This document shows, piece by piece, positions 33,223 to 46,219 of a stretch of DNA of 64,000 nucleotides (its first letter is position 1; every line of letters starts with the position of its first letter). This stretch comes from Paracamarosporium sp. OC-R06-R3 (lineage: Eukaryota; Ascomycota; Dothideomycetes; Pleosporales; Didymosphaeriaceae). A program made the position numbers and the translations under genes. Below the pieces are notes generated by a model. It made no database searches. It was not told where the DNA came from and saw only the letters and a list, made by a program, of their open reading frames with translations. The stretch spans positions 744,001 to 808,000 of the forward strand of contig JACVRA010000050.1 of the NCBI GenBank assembly GCA_019828545.1, in the 5' to 3' direction.

Positions 33223-36200
33223 GAGTGGTGTACTGATGTATGTTATGAGATAGAATGTTGATTCGTTGGGTGATCTTCGTCTACCATGTATCCCAGGGTC
33301 GCTCGACTCACAAGGAGTTGGCAGGTTCCTGATCTGAGACCAGACTTGCAGCCTACGAGACAGCATAGATGTAACAAATTCTTATGCACTTAGAAAGAAC
33401 CAACGCCATCAGCACAATTTGCTGAGTTTGTTTAGCAGCTTTCGGTTCAAGTGCATAAATATGTGACGCACATCGCGGGAATCGACATGATATGCATCTT
33501 ACCGAATTGTTAACCATATCCTCAAGCATTGAGGGACATGGGGACATTCTGAATTGATAATCCTTGGGTATCCATGGTGTTAGCATCGATATCAGAATAT
33601 TCTGTCTCACTTGAGGTTCAATGCACCGTCTGCCTAAGCTGGTAAATTCACCGTTGTTCTCGAGCGTGTTTGTGGTTTGTGGTGCACCCATTTACGTCAT
33701 CACAAAATTGAACAGAGGTTGATGATCTGGATTCCCTCATCTAGCTCCAGCACTTGCAGCAGCCATGACAAGGTATCAATGCTGGTACACTTTCCTGAGT
33801 CGGCTCTTTGAACGAAACGTCTTCGCTTGAAATTTTATAAAGAGTTGCACTTTATTAAAGAGATGCGCAATGATTGAGGATCAAGCCTGGATCAATTACC
33901 GGCGAACATTTCTGGTTTTCGTCGACAGTCCGTTTGATGCGGTGTTTGCTAGACAAGGGCATACCATGTTAAGATCGTTGAAAATGGAGGCCGGACAACG
34001 GATACATGAGACCGACCAGATGCATTTGAGTCCAGCTACTAACTTAGGAGTCGGCATGCCCGAGAGCTTTCAGATCGATGTCGTGATTCCATGTTCTCGT
34101 CCGAAACGACCATTTTGTGCGCTCGGTGCACGATATCCTCCTACGAGTTGGTGAGATTCAAGCCTCAAACCTCGTATTGAGTGTCTAGGCCTAAACGATG
34201 AGGTGGCTAGTAATAATTGGCCGATTTGGTGTAATACCAAGACCGAAGTGGAGGTATCTTGCGGCGTTGGGGCACGGGGAAGTGGGTAAAGTGGGGCGAT
34301 ATGGTCGTGGGGAAGGCAAGCATGACTCGACAGCCAAGACCCTAGAATGATCGGGGCCCATACCTCAAGACTACGAAGCTTGGAAGTTATCTAGTGGAGA
34401 AGTGCTACTGAGGGGATATCGCTGCAGCTCTTTTGTAGACTATATGAGTAGGTGCATGTTAGGTCTATGCCAAGATCAATGCGAAGCTGGCTGGGTCCGG
34501 AGGAGAACCCGACGTGATCCAGTTTGACTGCTGGAGAGGAAACACGAGGTTAAGAAGACCGAATTTTGTCCAGACGACGCCCACAACAGAGAAAGTTTAT
34601 GCCGAGTCTTTTGCAACCTTACCCAAAAGACGAAAGCGATCGTGGCATTCGACAAAGCATTGCCGAGAGCAACATGATCAAAGCTTGGTTTGCGGCAGCC
34701 AAGAGAGCTGAGTATACTTGCATCATGCAGATGCGAATCTCGCCCCAAAGCGTGGTCCGGTGACAAGGCTTGCTCGTATTCTAGGCTGCTATCTGGACCC
34801 GCGTTCTGCGGCAACGAGACTCCCAGGAGGACTGCCATGTCCAGAACAGTTTCAAATCAGGTTTAGAAAGATATACGCATTCCTAAACATCCCGCTTAAA
34901 TTTTGAGCGATTCATGGTACCTATCATCCCGCACAATGTCATATAAAAAAGCCAGATGATAACTGTAACAGATGGGCTCTAGTTCCACGTACAATCGAAA
35001 AGAACCTCTGATCATCTTGATATCTATACATTAGTTGAATGGGGTAAAAGAAAATACTCTAGTGCCAGCTAAGGCTGATAGCGTCATAGATACGAGAATT
35101 GCAAGCCGCATTTTCGGTTCAGGTAGCAAACAGTTGCAGGTAAAAGGATGTCGTTGGCAGAAAAGGTGCTTGAGCTTGTGATGTGTAATGTATCCAGATC
35201 AGATATAATATCAAAGTCAAGTGCTGCACAACATTCAAGCTTCAATGCAATGCTTCTTGGCATGCTGCAAGCCATTATTGACGGGATGACCTTTCGTCCC
35301 CGGATTTGCCTTCCATTACGATCTCGCGGAAACGCTCAAGGGAGTGAAGTGGATATCAGACCATAGATGCAGCGGATGCTTCACAGCCATAGCGAAGAGG
35401 CTGACCTTGCGATGCGTGAATTTGATGTTGATCACAGATGGATTTGCTGAGATGGAAAAAGAGTCGCTATCGGAAAGCTATAGCCAAAAAGAAAACCAAA
35501 ACCAACGGCGGACAAAAGAATTCGTCATGATTTGTTATTGTATGTGGTTGGTAGGAATGACAATGCCGTGGGTAGGATTCCCAATAGATCGGGGGTGCGG
35601 CTGATCTTCGCTGCGCTGGCCGCCCGCGAACCCCTTTGGGAAGCGCTCTCGCGTGGAAACCTGCCGGCAAGAAAATTTGCAAGGATGCTCGTCTTATGCG
35701 GAGAAGTACGAGGTAGTGTGGGGCCCAGAGACCGGGTTGATGTTGCAGCACGTGCAGAGATCGCCTTCGTTTTGCTCCCAAGCGGGTGGTTTTTCAGAGC
35801 CGGTGTCTTCGGGACTTTTCCTTCCGCACGATCTACATTACGAAGGAGCCACATGAATACCATTAACTGAAATTGGATGTCGCGCCTGGAACAGCTTCAA
35901 TTTCCTGGTTTCAGCAATTCCCACCTCTGTAGGGTGGACGAACAGCGCACACACCGCGCCGCTACGCGAATGCACATGTGTGTCCTCAGGATCTTACTAC
36001 AAATTGTCTTACAGTAAGCCTCAGCGTAGGTTAAGGCCGCCACTTCAGTATGACGTCTGGACTGTTGGCGATGAGAATGGCGGTGGCTTGAAGCCTGCTC
36101 ACTTGTTTGGCAGAGTTGGGATGGTCACGTGGTACGTTGAGCTGTTTGAGGGCTAGCCGCTGTGAATGCATTCCACTTCGTTCTAGACCTCCATCCTCAT

Positions 36201-37582
36201 TCAGTCGTTCACACTCGCTTGTCACGACCCGCTCGAAGCTTTAGCGCCCTACACAACCCATAAGGCTCGTGGCCCAACCGCTACTCGCCTCGCGTCTATT
36301 TTGGTACAATAGCTCAGAGCTGGAAAGCCACCTGGACAAGCCATATGGAGCTTAACCTACTACAGCAAGCATCCACCACGCATGCCGCTAAGCTCCGGTG
36401 AATAAGCCTGCCTTGCATTCTTGCCAAGACCCAGCGAGTGAATAAATCGCCTATCGCGTTTGCTATCATGTCTTGGCAGATCTCAGCCATGGCTGAAGGT
36501 GCCAAGATACGGCGGAGGCGGGACCATTCGTCTCGTTCCCAGCGCGTCGCCCTACTTTGCTACATTCGTTTAGTCTTCAACAACGTGTGCTCGACTTAAC
36601 CAGATCCCGCTGCTAAACCGAATGTCTCGAACATTGCAGTGTACAAAGAGGGTAACCAGGCGGGATCTAACAGGTAGTCTAAGCACCTATGCTTCAGTGC
36701 TCACATCGTACGCTCGAAATTCGATCTCGCCGAATTCGCTTAGACTTGTAGATTCGAATGAGAGATTGATATGCCAACTCATTATAGACATTGTGCGCTG
36801 TGGCAATGGCAGACACGTTATTATGTCGTTGACTGACACATATCGATGCCACTTTACCTTTGATTAGTCGGAAACCTTAAAAGAGCATGGTGATTGGCCG
36901 AGCTTCCACCGCACACGCATGAGCGTTCTAGTATGAGTCTCAAAATAGGGCTCATAAAGGTTAGGCTCAAACCGAAGAACTTGGCACATAAGGCGCTATG
37001 TTTGGTGGGAGATATCACAGCTGAATAGAGCTGAAAAAGGAAGTCTCTGCGTGCTACTAACGGACGGCAGAAGTCTCGTATGGTGCTACGAAGTGTCACT
37101 CAGACCCCCCTGCTGGCACTCAAGCTCGGTCGACTTTCATTGTGGCACACGTGGCACTTACCCTCAAAGCTTAGGCACAAACCCAAGCTTCTCAAGGAAC
37201 ACCTACACAAGGGCAGCTAGCTTCAGGAATATACGAGAAAACTTGTGAGCCACATCGCCGTCTGCCCACAGTCCACATGTCTAAGCGAACCTGGACTGCG
37301 TCGCCGCCAGACATACTGACCAATCCTTGCTGTGGAGCAGTTTCTAGCATGGTGCGAGGCGGAAACACCGATACATTGGACCTAAGGGCCTACTCCACGG
37401 GACTTAGAAGCTATAGGACTGGGCGGCGATGGAGCGTCCAGAGCCCTCGTATCGTGAACCTCCTCTTAGTATAAAGGACGTGACGGACGCCTCTCAAAAT
37501 GTGCTCATCCAACAAGTTTCTCAAACCTGCTCGTAGGTCACTGGTCAACGGATCTGCCTAGGTCAATCTCCTAGCTTCCATC
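33223..37582. other. 4.36-kb gene-free stretch
   Basis: The longest empty region in the window. Frames of 60-130 codons occur on both strands, often overlapping one another (for example 33870-34154, 34476-34838, 35467-35870). None has a family signature, signal peptide or matching splice partner. I see no terminal inverted repeats, LTRs or transposase or reverse-transcriptase motifs. It may hold decayed sequence or unrecognised short genes. Confidence 0.5.
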
Positions 37583-39572
37583 ATGAAGTATTATATTCCT
37601 ATTGCTGCGGTTTCCCTCTTTGCTGGCCGAGCTCTTGCTGGAGACGACAAGTGGCTGAGCCCAGTATATAAAGAGATATTTCAAAACGAGCTCCCAATCC
37701 CACCGACAAAGGAGAAAAAATACTCGTACTACAATTCGACCACGAACAGCTACATCGACTACTACGAGGTCGAGGTCAAGCCGTTCGAGCACCAGGTCTA
37801 CAATGGCGCTGGCTTCAAGCCCGCACAGCTAGTCGGCTACGGTACGTGCGATTCTCCATTACAACAGGTTGAGGCCAAAACTGATAATAGTATAGATGGT
37901 ATCTCTCCTGGTCCAACCTTCCGCATGGAGAAAGATCGTGAAGCTGTTGTGCGATTCGTCAACCATGGAGAAAAAGACATCTCAGTACATCTGCACGGCT
38001 CTTACAGTAGGGCACCATTTGATGGTTGGGCCGAAGATGTGACAAAGAAGAACCAATACAAGGACTACTGTAAGTTGCCCATGATCGTGAACCATGCTTT
38101 CCCAGAACTAACGCGGCGCCAGATTATCCAAACAGACAGGCAGCCCGCACTCTCTGGTACCATGATCACGCCGTTCACCATACGGCTGAAAATGCTTATT
38201 TCGGCATGGCTGGCTTCTACATTCTGCACGACCCGGAAGAAGACAAGCTCAACCTTCCTGCTGGAGATTACGATCTGCCTCTGGCCCTAGCTGCGAAACA
38301 ATACAACAAAGATGGTACGCTGTTCAGTCCCGCAAGTGAGACAGTTTCTCTCTACGGTGATGTTATCCACGTCAACGGCCAACCATGGCCATTCAAGAAA
38401 GTGGAGCCGCGCAAGTACAGACTTCGATTCTTGGACACATCTATTAGCCGTGCCTTCAAGCTCACCTTCGAGGATCCTAAGGCCAAGAAGGTTCCCTTTA
38501 ATGTCATCGCATCTGACGCTGGATTGCTTACCAAGCCAGTACAAAATGACAATCTAGAAATATCCATGGCCGAGCGTTGGGAGGTGGTTATTGACTTCAG
38601 CAACTACAAGGGGCAAAACGTGACATTGAAGAATGCTCGCGATGTCCAGGCAGATGAAGACTACAACAGCACAGACAAGGTGATGCAATTCGTTGTAGGC
38701 AACACTGTCACGAGCGACCAAGGCAACGGCCCTCTTCCTGACAAGCTACGTGACGTTCCTTTCCCTCCGACCAAGAGTGGTGTCGACAGGACGTTCAGGT
38801 TCGAGCGCACAGGCGGGGAGTGGAAAGTCAATGGTGTCACCTTCTCAGACATCAACAACCGCATCCTTGCCAAGCCCGCTCGCGGCGCTGTTGAAATTTG
38901 GGAACTCCAAAACGGTGGTGGAGGATGGTCCCATCCTGTTCACATCCACCTGATTGACTTTCAGATCATTTCCCGCACTGGCAGCCGTCCGGTTCTCAAT
39001 TACGAGAAGGAAGCGCTAAAAGATGTCGTACTTCTCGGTACCTCAGAAACCGTCCGTGTCATTGCCCGCTATGCGCCTTGGGATGGTGTCTACATGTTCC
39101 ATTGTAAGCGACTTCTTCGAATTCTTCTTATCTGATTTATGCTGACCTCATTTTAGGCCACAATCTTGTGCACGAGGACCATGATATGATGGCTGCATTC
39201 AACGTTTCGAGCTTGTCTGACTGGGGTTACCCCGAGACCACCAAGTTTATCGACCCTATGGAGGAGAGGTGGCGATCCAGGGATTACGATGACTCGGCCT
39301 TTACCGAGCAAGGCATTCAGAACCGCCTTTACGACTTCTACATGTTAGAAGCCTACGACAAGGTCAATAATGTTGAAGCAGCTCTTGAGTCGTACTACGC
39401 CAACGGAGCGCCGAAGACGACTCTCGCTACGAGCATCGTGAAGGCTAGCACCACAGGCTCGTCCACAACAACTACTAACGCTGCTACCATCACCACATCT
39501 GCAAAGATTGATGACAAGAAGACTACTACGAAGAAGGATGACGATAAGAAAACGACCACAACTAAAAAGTGA
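37583..39572 (+). CDS. Secreted multicopper oxidase, bilirubin oxidase-like
   Basis: Blue copper oxidase coupling substrate oxidation to reduction of O2 to water. It has 609 aa in exons 37583-37841, 37896-38069, 38123-39103 and 39157-39572. The signal peptide is residues 1-19 (MKYYIPIAAVSLFAGRALA). The four copper motifs are in order: HLHG (H118, H120), WYHDH (H158, H160), HPVHIHL (H415, H418, H420) and HCHNLVHEDHDM (H471, C472, H473, H477, with M482 as the probable axial type-1 ligand). The substrate-side pattern (GDVIHVNGQPWPF, IPFNVIASD-like) follows ascomycete bilirubin oxidases more than laccases. The C-terminus carries an extra Ser/Thr region and a Thr/Lys/Asp low-complexity tail. The gene stands isolated between long gene-free stretches. 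Confidence 0.93.
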
Positions 39573-40927
39573 TAGATCCAACATCGAAGGGAGAGTACAT
39601 AAAATGCATATACACGGCGCTTTGGGATTTGACATTCTTCGCACGTACCTTCTCTAGTATTCGGGCGTTCAGGACAACCGCTTACGATGTTATGATCATG
39701 ACCATTGTATTTAATCAAGTAATGGGATTACTCTACTGCAGCCTCTATCTTGTAGTTTTTGAGCTGACATTCTTCATGCATATCTGCTCAATGTGTTCGT
39801 GAAGCTTCAACAATATATTGCGCTAAAATGGGTCTGGAAAACTCAAATACTCTACTACCCTTCAAGACACTTGCTCAGACCCAAACAAGGCTTTCCCAAC
39901 TAGTTCATCAACGCCCCAAACAATTCGTCTTCGTTAACTCCAAGATCCCCGCAATTGATACTCAGCCTTATGCGTAGCAAGATCCGAGCTGCCTAGTCAG
40001 CCACCACAAGGTTTACGGCACGCCCATATTGTGCAACTATAGTAGCCGCGACAAGCCTTGAAGGCTACACTTGAATGTGCGATACTGCTCCGCGTTTTAG
40101 CCACAAAACGTTTCTGACAAAAAATCGGGATTTGCATCTTGTTTCCAATTCGACGAATAGTAAAAATGGTAAGAGAGCTGACTCATTTAAATTTAATACA
40201 GGATTGGGTGGAGCGGAATATGATGGAATGTACAGTTGACAGAATGATGATTTGGACATGTGGATTTCCTGCAGAACACCCAGTATATGCGTGTTAGCCG
40301 TATGTGTAGTTTATTACATAAGTATACAGATCAATTAGTAGCAGACCGTGTTCGCGGGATTTTACCCTATATGAGATGGGTGGCAGATTGTTTTGCTGGT
40401 AGCGAAAGATAGTTGAGTACAGAAGTGGGACTCTCGATTTATGAAACTATCATGAACATATGTAGACGATTTGGAAACGATCTTGCAGTCCTCATTCATA
40501 CTTATACTCGTCAGGAACATTAGAATTAATCTATATCAAGAGATTGTCTCTGAACTCTCGATGATGCGCTATCTTTTCCGTTAACATTATAATCTAGCGT
40601 AATGACGTCTGATGCATACGGGCATTTCATGGACGGATCTACCAAACAAATGACCACGAGGCTAAAATTCTTAAAATACGTTCTCAATAATATGAGTACC
40701 GCCCAAAATATAGACTACCAAAAATTACGTTTGTTGAGCTCTTGCGTTTCCCAAAATTCTATTTTTCGCCAGACCCAAGTTTTCGCGCTTCGGCGCCATG
40801 GTACTTCAACCCAGATTCTCGTGGGACTGGATATAATCTCAACGCTGCACCCTCAGACAGCGTAAACTACAAAATTTCACGCATCCAGTTGATCGATCGA
40901 TCAACTGACCAACTTTCAAGTGACATA
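39573..40927. other. 1.36-kb gene-free stretch
   Basis: AT-rich DNA with only short frames lacking features. Includes the 3' region of the oxidase and the promoter of the F-box-like gene. Confidence 0.5.
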
Positions 40928-41650
40928 ATGGCCACAACTCGATCACCCGACGGCGTTCTCGACTTCTCAAAAACGCCAGATCATCTGGTACCCATGTAAG
41001 TGATCTAAAGTATTAGGAAGTCAAAATGTGTTAATACTAACATGTGCAGTGCTGCTCGTAACGCAACCCAATCTCCTCTGCTCTCCCTTCCGCCCGAGAT
41101 ACGCAACCGGATTTTTCAATATGCAGCAAGCGGCACCCGAATCTACGTCAAACGGTGTAAGGAATACAAGAAGCCATCTGAGACACCGACCGGACTGCTA
41201 GGAATCCGCAATCCGCAGTTCATCCGCGCCGAGTTCTTTGAGCACTCCACTGGCTGCCCTCTGACCCTCTTTCACACGGGCATGAACGTGCCTCTTGTCT
41301 GCCGCCAGCTCTACTGCGAAACTGCAATCCTGCCATATATTCACAACACCTTTGTCTTGGATGTAGAGCATCGAAAGTTTCTTCCTCAGGGTAAACCGCT
41401 CACGCTACATGGCTTCACGGAGGCACTGACCGTCACACAATGCGCTGCTATCCGTGAGATATTTGTCGTTGGCGCAGCTAGGTCGGAGATAGATTACCGG
41501 CTCGTCACGACATGCAAACACGAACATTCTTCACCCTATGACCTGAGTGTCTTCATCGTCCCGGGGAGTCAGCAGGAAATCATACTACCGACAAGGCCGT
41601 GCTCGCAGACGGTCACCCTGAGCAGAACGCTATGTAGACGGAGGGAGTGA
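40928..41650 (+). CDS. F-box-like / 2EXR-type protein, hypothetical
   Basis: Protein of 222 aa in exons 40928-40995 and 41050-41650 (54-bp phase-2 intron joining ...HLVPI to AARNATQ...). The core SPLLSLPPEIRNRIFQYAASG is the F-box-like/2EXR start very common in expanded dothideomycete families. A strand-rich region follows: PLVCRQLYCETAILPYIHNTFVLD, then GFTEALTVTQCAAIREIFVV. Such proteins are usually of unknown role; some may act as ubiquitin-ligase adaptors. The length is short but normal for the family. Confidence 0.78.
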
Positions 41651-42729
41651 GGGTTGTAATGGAAGTAAAGTAAGGTGGGGGAACAACAGCGAGGTGTTTT
41701 ATTAAACGACTGGCTTGGCTGGGGTATTAATACCAATGAAGAAGCTTGGATATGTGAATTGGATCATCCTGTCTAGGCTGGCGTTGAGGGTGCAGTTTCT
41801 TTAGTGAGCCTAGCACGGCTTAGGTAGCAATTCTAGCACCGCTTCATGACGAGCTAGGTGATTTGGGGTCTCTTTTCTTTCGGTTGCTTTTACAAGATGG
41901 ATCTGAAACGAGCTTTCAAGACTGTTGCTTTCTGGCTGTTTTTCACGGGATGTTTTCGGTCAAGCACGCAGGGCCTCAGCGAGAAGCTCTATGTTAGCTA
42001 GCCCTTGTATTACGCACATTGGCATAACGCAAGATTACTGAACAAGTGTTCCATGACTACAACTACATTTTACGTGCCTCATTTTCCACCCAACTCCCAG
42101 ATACTAGAACCCTTCCGGCACTTCAGCAATAAAGCAAACCTCGTCATTCTATGAGCGCAGCATACTTTTCCACTCAAACCATGTGCCGAACGCGTCCAAT
42201 CAGACGAAGCATTCCTCCCAGGCTACACATTGTGACCCCTTTTAAAAGAAGAAGAAGAAGAAGAAGAAGAAGAAGAAAAGGCCTAATCGGCCTTCAGCAA
42301 AGTAGCATCGTCCCCCAGCCATTGTGAAACGCCGATAACGGGGTTTGGCAATGGCGAATCACCTCTAGGTGCTGTGTTTCGAAGTCTGGTTATGGTTCTG
42401 CTTGAAAACCGATATGCGTGACACTCTTATCCGGGTAATATGGGCCTCACTCTGAGCTGTTGAGATATTGTCAGTTTTGATGATTAAATAGATGTGAAGA
42501 TGGCGTTCTCTCGAGGTATGAGCAGGTCCGCCATATGAGGTGCATGGATCACAAGTGTCTGATGAAGACGTGCAAATCCGGGTGTGGTCAACGGTTCGAT
42601 TTTCTAGCTCGTCCCTAACAGATAATAATATCTAGAATGTACACAGCCGGCGACTAGCCTGCTACCATGAAGAATTACAGTTGCGAACAGCGTCTCCCTC
42701 GTCTTGTAAGTCGAATCTAATAAACGTCG
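41651..42729. other. 1.08-kb gene-free stretch with a trinucleotide repeat
   Basis: Between the F-box-like gene and the convergent membrane-protein gene. It contains a GAA microsatellite and nothing else I can support. Confidence 0.5.
42248..42277 (+). repeat. (GAA)10 microsatellite
   Basis: Ten perfect GAA units in non-coding DNA. Confidence 0.95.
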
Positions 42730-44605
42730 TCACGTCTTCCTCTTCTTTCCCTTTTTGGAGGCCTCTCTCTTAATGCCATCTGCGACTAATCCTCGCTCCT
42801 TTCTCAACGAATGCAATGCTTCTTCCGTCAACCCCTGTCGGAACATCTGCTCTACAACGATCTTCTTCCGGCTCCGTCTGTCACCCACACTAATCGTGAT
42901 GCCAGCGGATATATTGCAGCTTATACTGCACGTCAGAATGACGGCTGTGAGTGCTTTTGGTCTTTCCTTGTAATATATGCCCCAGGTCGTGCCGCCTAAC
43001 GCCATTTGGAACAATGAATGGCAGTCCAGGAGGACGACAACAGCTATAAGAAGGCGGACAGAAAACGCGTGGTGCGTAGTAGTTTCGTGTGGCTTGTAGA
43101 ATGTGTGTGATTTGGCGAGCTTGTTCTGGTGATACTCCAGCTTCTCCTGCTCGGCGGATGAAAGGACTGGTTCTTCGATTTCGCCATTGTCATCTTGGTT
43201 AACCTCCCAGGAATGCGTCTCTGGACGCGCTGGAAGCTCGTTGTGGTCTCTCAGTGCAGGCAGACCACGCTCTTGTCTTAGTCTCCATGTCTTGTGCGCG
43301 TATTTCGCGACGTACGCCATGTGATACGTATCAATTGCTCTCCAGGGTGCCATACCGATACCAACAACGCAGAACAGCGCTGTGAGAATCTGGTCGCAGA
43401 TCTCGATAAAGTAGGCCTGCCGACCACCCACACCGATCCAACCGATGAGGAAAAGAACCCAGGCAGCGCCCCAGAAGGTCAACAGGAAAGCGTATAGGGT
43501 GATGAGGAACCCCACAGGTTTGCGCACATAACGTCCGAATCCTCGCATGCTTCGCCTAAACTTTGCTCGTCGAGAGTGTAACAAGTGCCGTACGCGATCG
43601 TTGAGTAGCGCCTTTTCCTCGGCTGTCCATCCTGGTAAAGATGCGCCATGCGGAAGCACCGCGTAATTGTGACCTTCGGAGACGCCGGTGAGAACTGAGG
43701 AAATAGTGTTTGACCTCTTCAGCCGGGTTGCATCAGCCGGTCGCAGATGTCCAGTGGAGTCTTGGGGTGCTTTCTCAGTCCCCGTCTCCTCCTCCTCGTC
43801 TTGCTGCCCATATGCTTGTGCCATCTCCTCATCGCTCGTTGAATCCGACTGCGAGAGTTCATACGTGGGCCGTCGATCGTAGAACCGTCCGAAGTTGGGT
43901 ATGAAAAGAGAGTTCTGGACGTTGTTTAGGGTCGTAAGTGTGGACACTTCGGGATCTATACAGAATGTTAGTACTATGGATGTAATAGTCTCGAATGCAC
44001 GCACCGATAACATCAAGTACGTCTACCACATCAGCTTCGTACTCGCCAGCAGGTAAGTTTCGCGAATGGCGTAAACTGATGGCAGATGTCTGTCTAGGAA
44101 ATGCGGGCCGCCGAGGGTTTCGTTCCGGTACTGCTGGTGTGTAGTAGCCAACTTGTGGTACTGAATATCCCGAACCCTCTTCATGAAGCGTGTGCAATGG
44201 CGTAGCCGATGCATGTCGCCGGATCTCCAAGTCGTCTACTTCCTTTAGGAGTGCGGGCTGCGGTCTTTCCGGCTCGGAAAAGCTGCGCCTGCGATTGCCG
44301 GCTGCTTCCTCATTGTCGGCCTGCAAAGCCTGGTCTGATCCTGAGTGGCGGATGCGGATCGAAGGGTATCGCTCGGGTTGCGATGCGACAGAAGAGCGAG
44401 GCGTTTGCGCGAGGGGTATTTGATGCGTAGTCGTCACCGTTGGCGATACAATTGTGGTCGCATGCGGAGCGCTCGTCGTCACGGTCGTGCGGGGACCGGA
44501 GTCTGTGTACGTCGTTGTTGTGATGGTCGGTCCATGTGTGGTGGTAGTGGATGAGACGGTGGGGAATGGCCTGGCGCCGTCATTGCGTCTGTCGTGGTGG
44601 CTCAT
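42730..44605 (-). CDS. Multi-pass membrane protein (DUF3112-like), hypothetical
   Basis: Protein of 608 aa in exons 44605-44005 and 43955-42730 (49-bp phase-1 intron). The first ~200 residues are Thr/Ser-rich and disordered (THGPTITTTTYTDSG...), then ELSQSDSTSDEEM and basic patches. The conserved part begins WTAEEKALLNDRVRHLLHSRRAKFRRSMRGFGRYVRKPVGFLITLYAFLLTFWGAAWVLFLIGW and continues with GRQAYFIEICDQILTALFCVVGIGMAPWRAIDTYHM. Two more hydrophobic segments follow (LLIAVVVLLDCHSLFQMAL, LTAVILTCSISCNISAGI), giving about four to five membrane spans. The C-terminus is strongly basic (KREASKKGKKRKT). This layout matches a widespread fungal integral membrane family of unknown function. Confidence 0.85.
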
Positions 44606-46219
44606 CCTTCACTAGTCCTACATACACGCACCGCGCAATGGCATGCGCACCTCTTCTCGAATCTGGTGGAGCAAAGGAGTCATTTCTTTATTACATCGAA
44701 CCCCGACCGCGCTGACAAGGTTTCCATCAGCCGCGTCTATTGGTGATCGGCGGGGTCGCGGAATGCGCCAATCATTGAACTCTGAGGTGTGCCTCTTACC
44801 CGCATCAGTGGCGTTTGTATAACGGCTGCATGGAAATCTTGCTTTCGTTGCACTTATAAATCAGCGCCAGGACGATTATCAGGTGGGCACAGTGCTCGAG
44901 CAGCCGTCTTTTCCGAGAGTTTTCACCCCGTGACCTGGCGCCTACCTTGTCGACATCTGTCAATGCACACTGCTACGAATTGCAGCACCACGAGTCATTG
45001 ATTTGTCTTCAATGCTAAAAGCTTAAATAAATTTCAAGGCACATAAGCTTCTGACGGTCGCTGACAACCGAAACAACAGCTTAGCGATACAAGGCCACGT
45101 GACGGTCTGCCTTCCAGATGGGCGCATGGACACGTGCCAAGGATCAATCTTCGGAGACCGATCCCTAGAAGTGGGCAGTAGACTCTGGTCATGCATCCAA
45201 ATACCAAACCAGCTTGCATCACACCGTTACGAAAAGTCTCTTAAAGGCAAGCCATTAAACAATGCGGCTAGTCTCTCCACTCATGTATCAAGTCTCATAG
45301 TTCATTCTTCCTAAACAAGCTGCCCGCTACCTATTGCGTTCCCATATTAGATGTTCTTGTAGAATGGTCGAATCGGCAGTTTTCTATCATGCAATGTCAT
45401 TGTGCGGACTGCACGACAACTGTTGAACTTAATCATCAAGCCGTACGGAAAACTCAGTCTGCGAAGCCGTTTCTGCTTTAAGAAGAGAGAGCATGACAAC
45501 TTTACATGTACGCTTCTATGGCGCGGTCTTTGTTTTCTTGGAACATCTCACCTCTTTCTCTTTTAGAGTACGAGTCCGAAACATTCTTAGAGCTCGCTAT
45601 GTAAGCTCTTCTCGAGCGAGAAACTTCACAGATCTCCTTCCAAAAACGTACTCGCTCATCTGACCACGAGCGATCTCGTAGATCGCATTTTCACAACTGA
45701 ACCTACCACGTGTGGTCTTATGTGGTTGCGCATCGACGGCCCCCAGCAACTGTAACCTGCCACATCTGTAATCTCCGTAGATCTCAAGGTGGCAGCTAAA
45801 CCCCTGCAAAGAACCTGCATAGCCACCCCAGTACAACACATTGAGCAATGATTCGCAGCTGTGATGGTATTTAGGCATAATACGCGTTTTCCTAACGCGC
45901 ATACTAATTGGCCAATGTGCCCGATGGGGGCTTGTTCTCGTATTGGCGCATATCTCAATGTCCACTGTCTGTTCTTGACGCAGCCTTGTGGTGTCGGGCG
46001 TAGGTTTGTTTCGTTTTAAGAAGCTATGGGTGCCCTTCTGCTCGATTTTTGGATAATTCATCTCTTGAACGTGTCCCCGGGCAAGAGGGAAGTTAAAATC
46101 TTGGTGTTTGAAGCTGCGTTGAACGACTGTTGTACCCAGCACATCGCCTTGGACTGGTTTCGACAAGGGATTGTAGCCCTCTATTTCGATTTCTGATTTT
46201 TGCGCCTTGTGTCGTTACG
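44606..46219. other. 1.61-kb gene-poor stretch
   Basis: Divergent spacer between the membrane-protein gene (minus) and the phosphodiesterase fusion gene (plus). A minus-strand frame of 189 codons (46166-45597) is open but has no recognisable domain, signal peptide or composition typical of a real protein; I do not call it a gene. Confidence 0.45.

Noticed and set aside
45597..46166. 189-codon minus-strand frame in an otherwise empty stretch
   Set aside because: No domain, signal peptide or splice structure; could be real but nothing in the sequence supports it.
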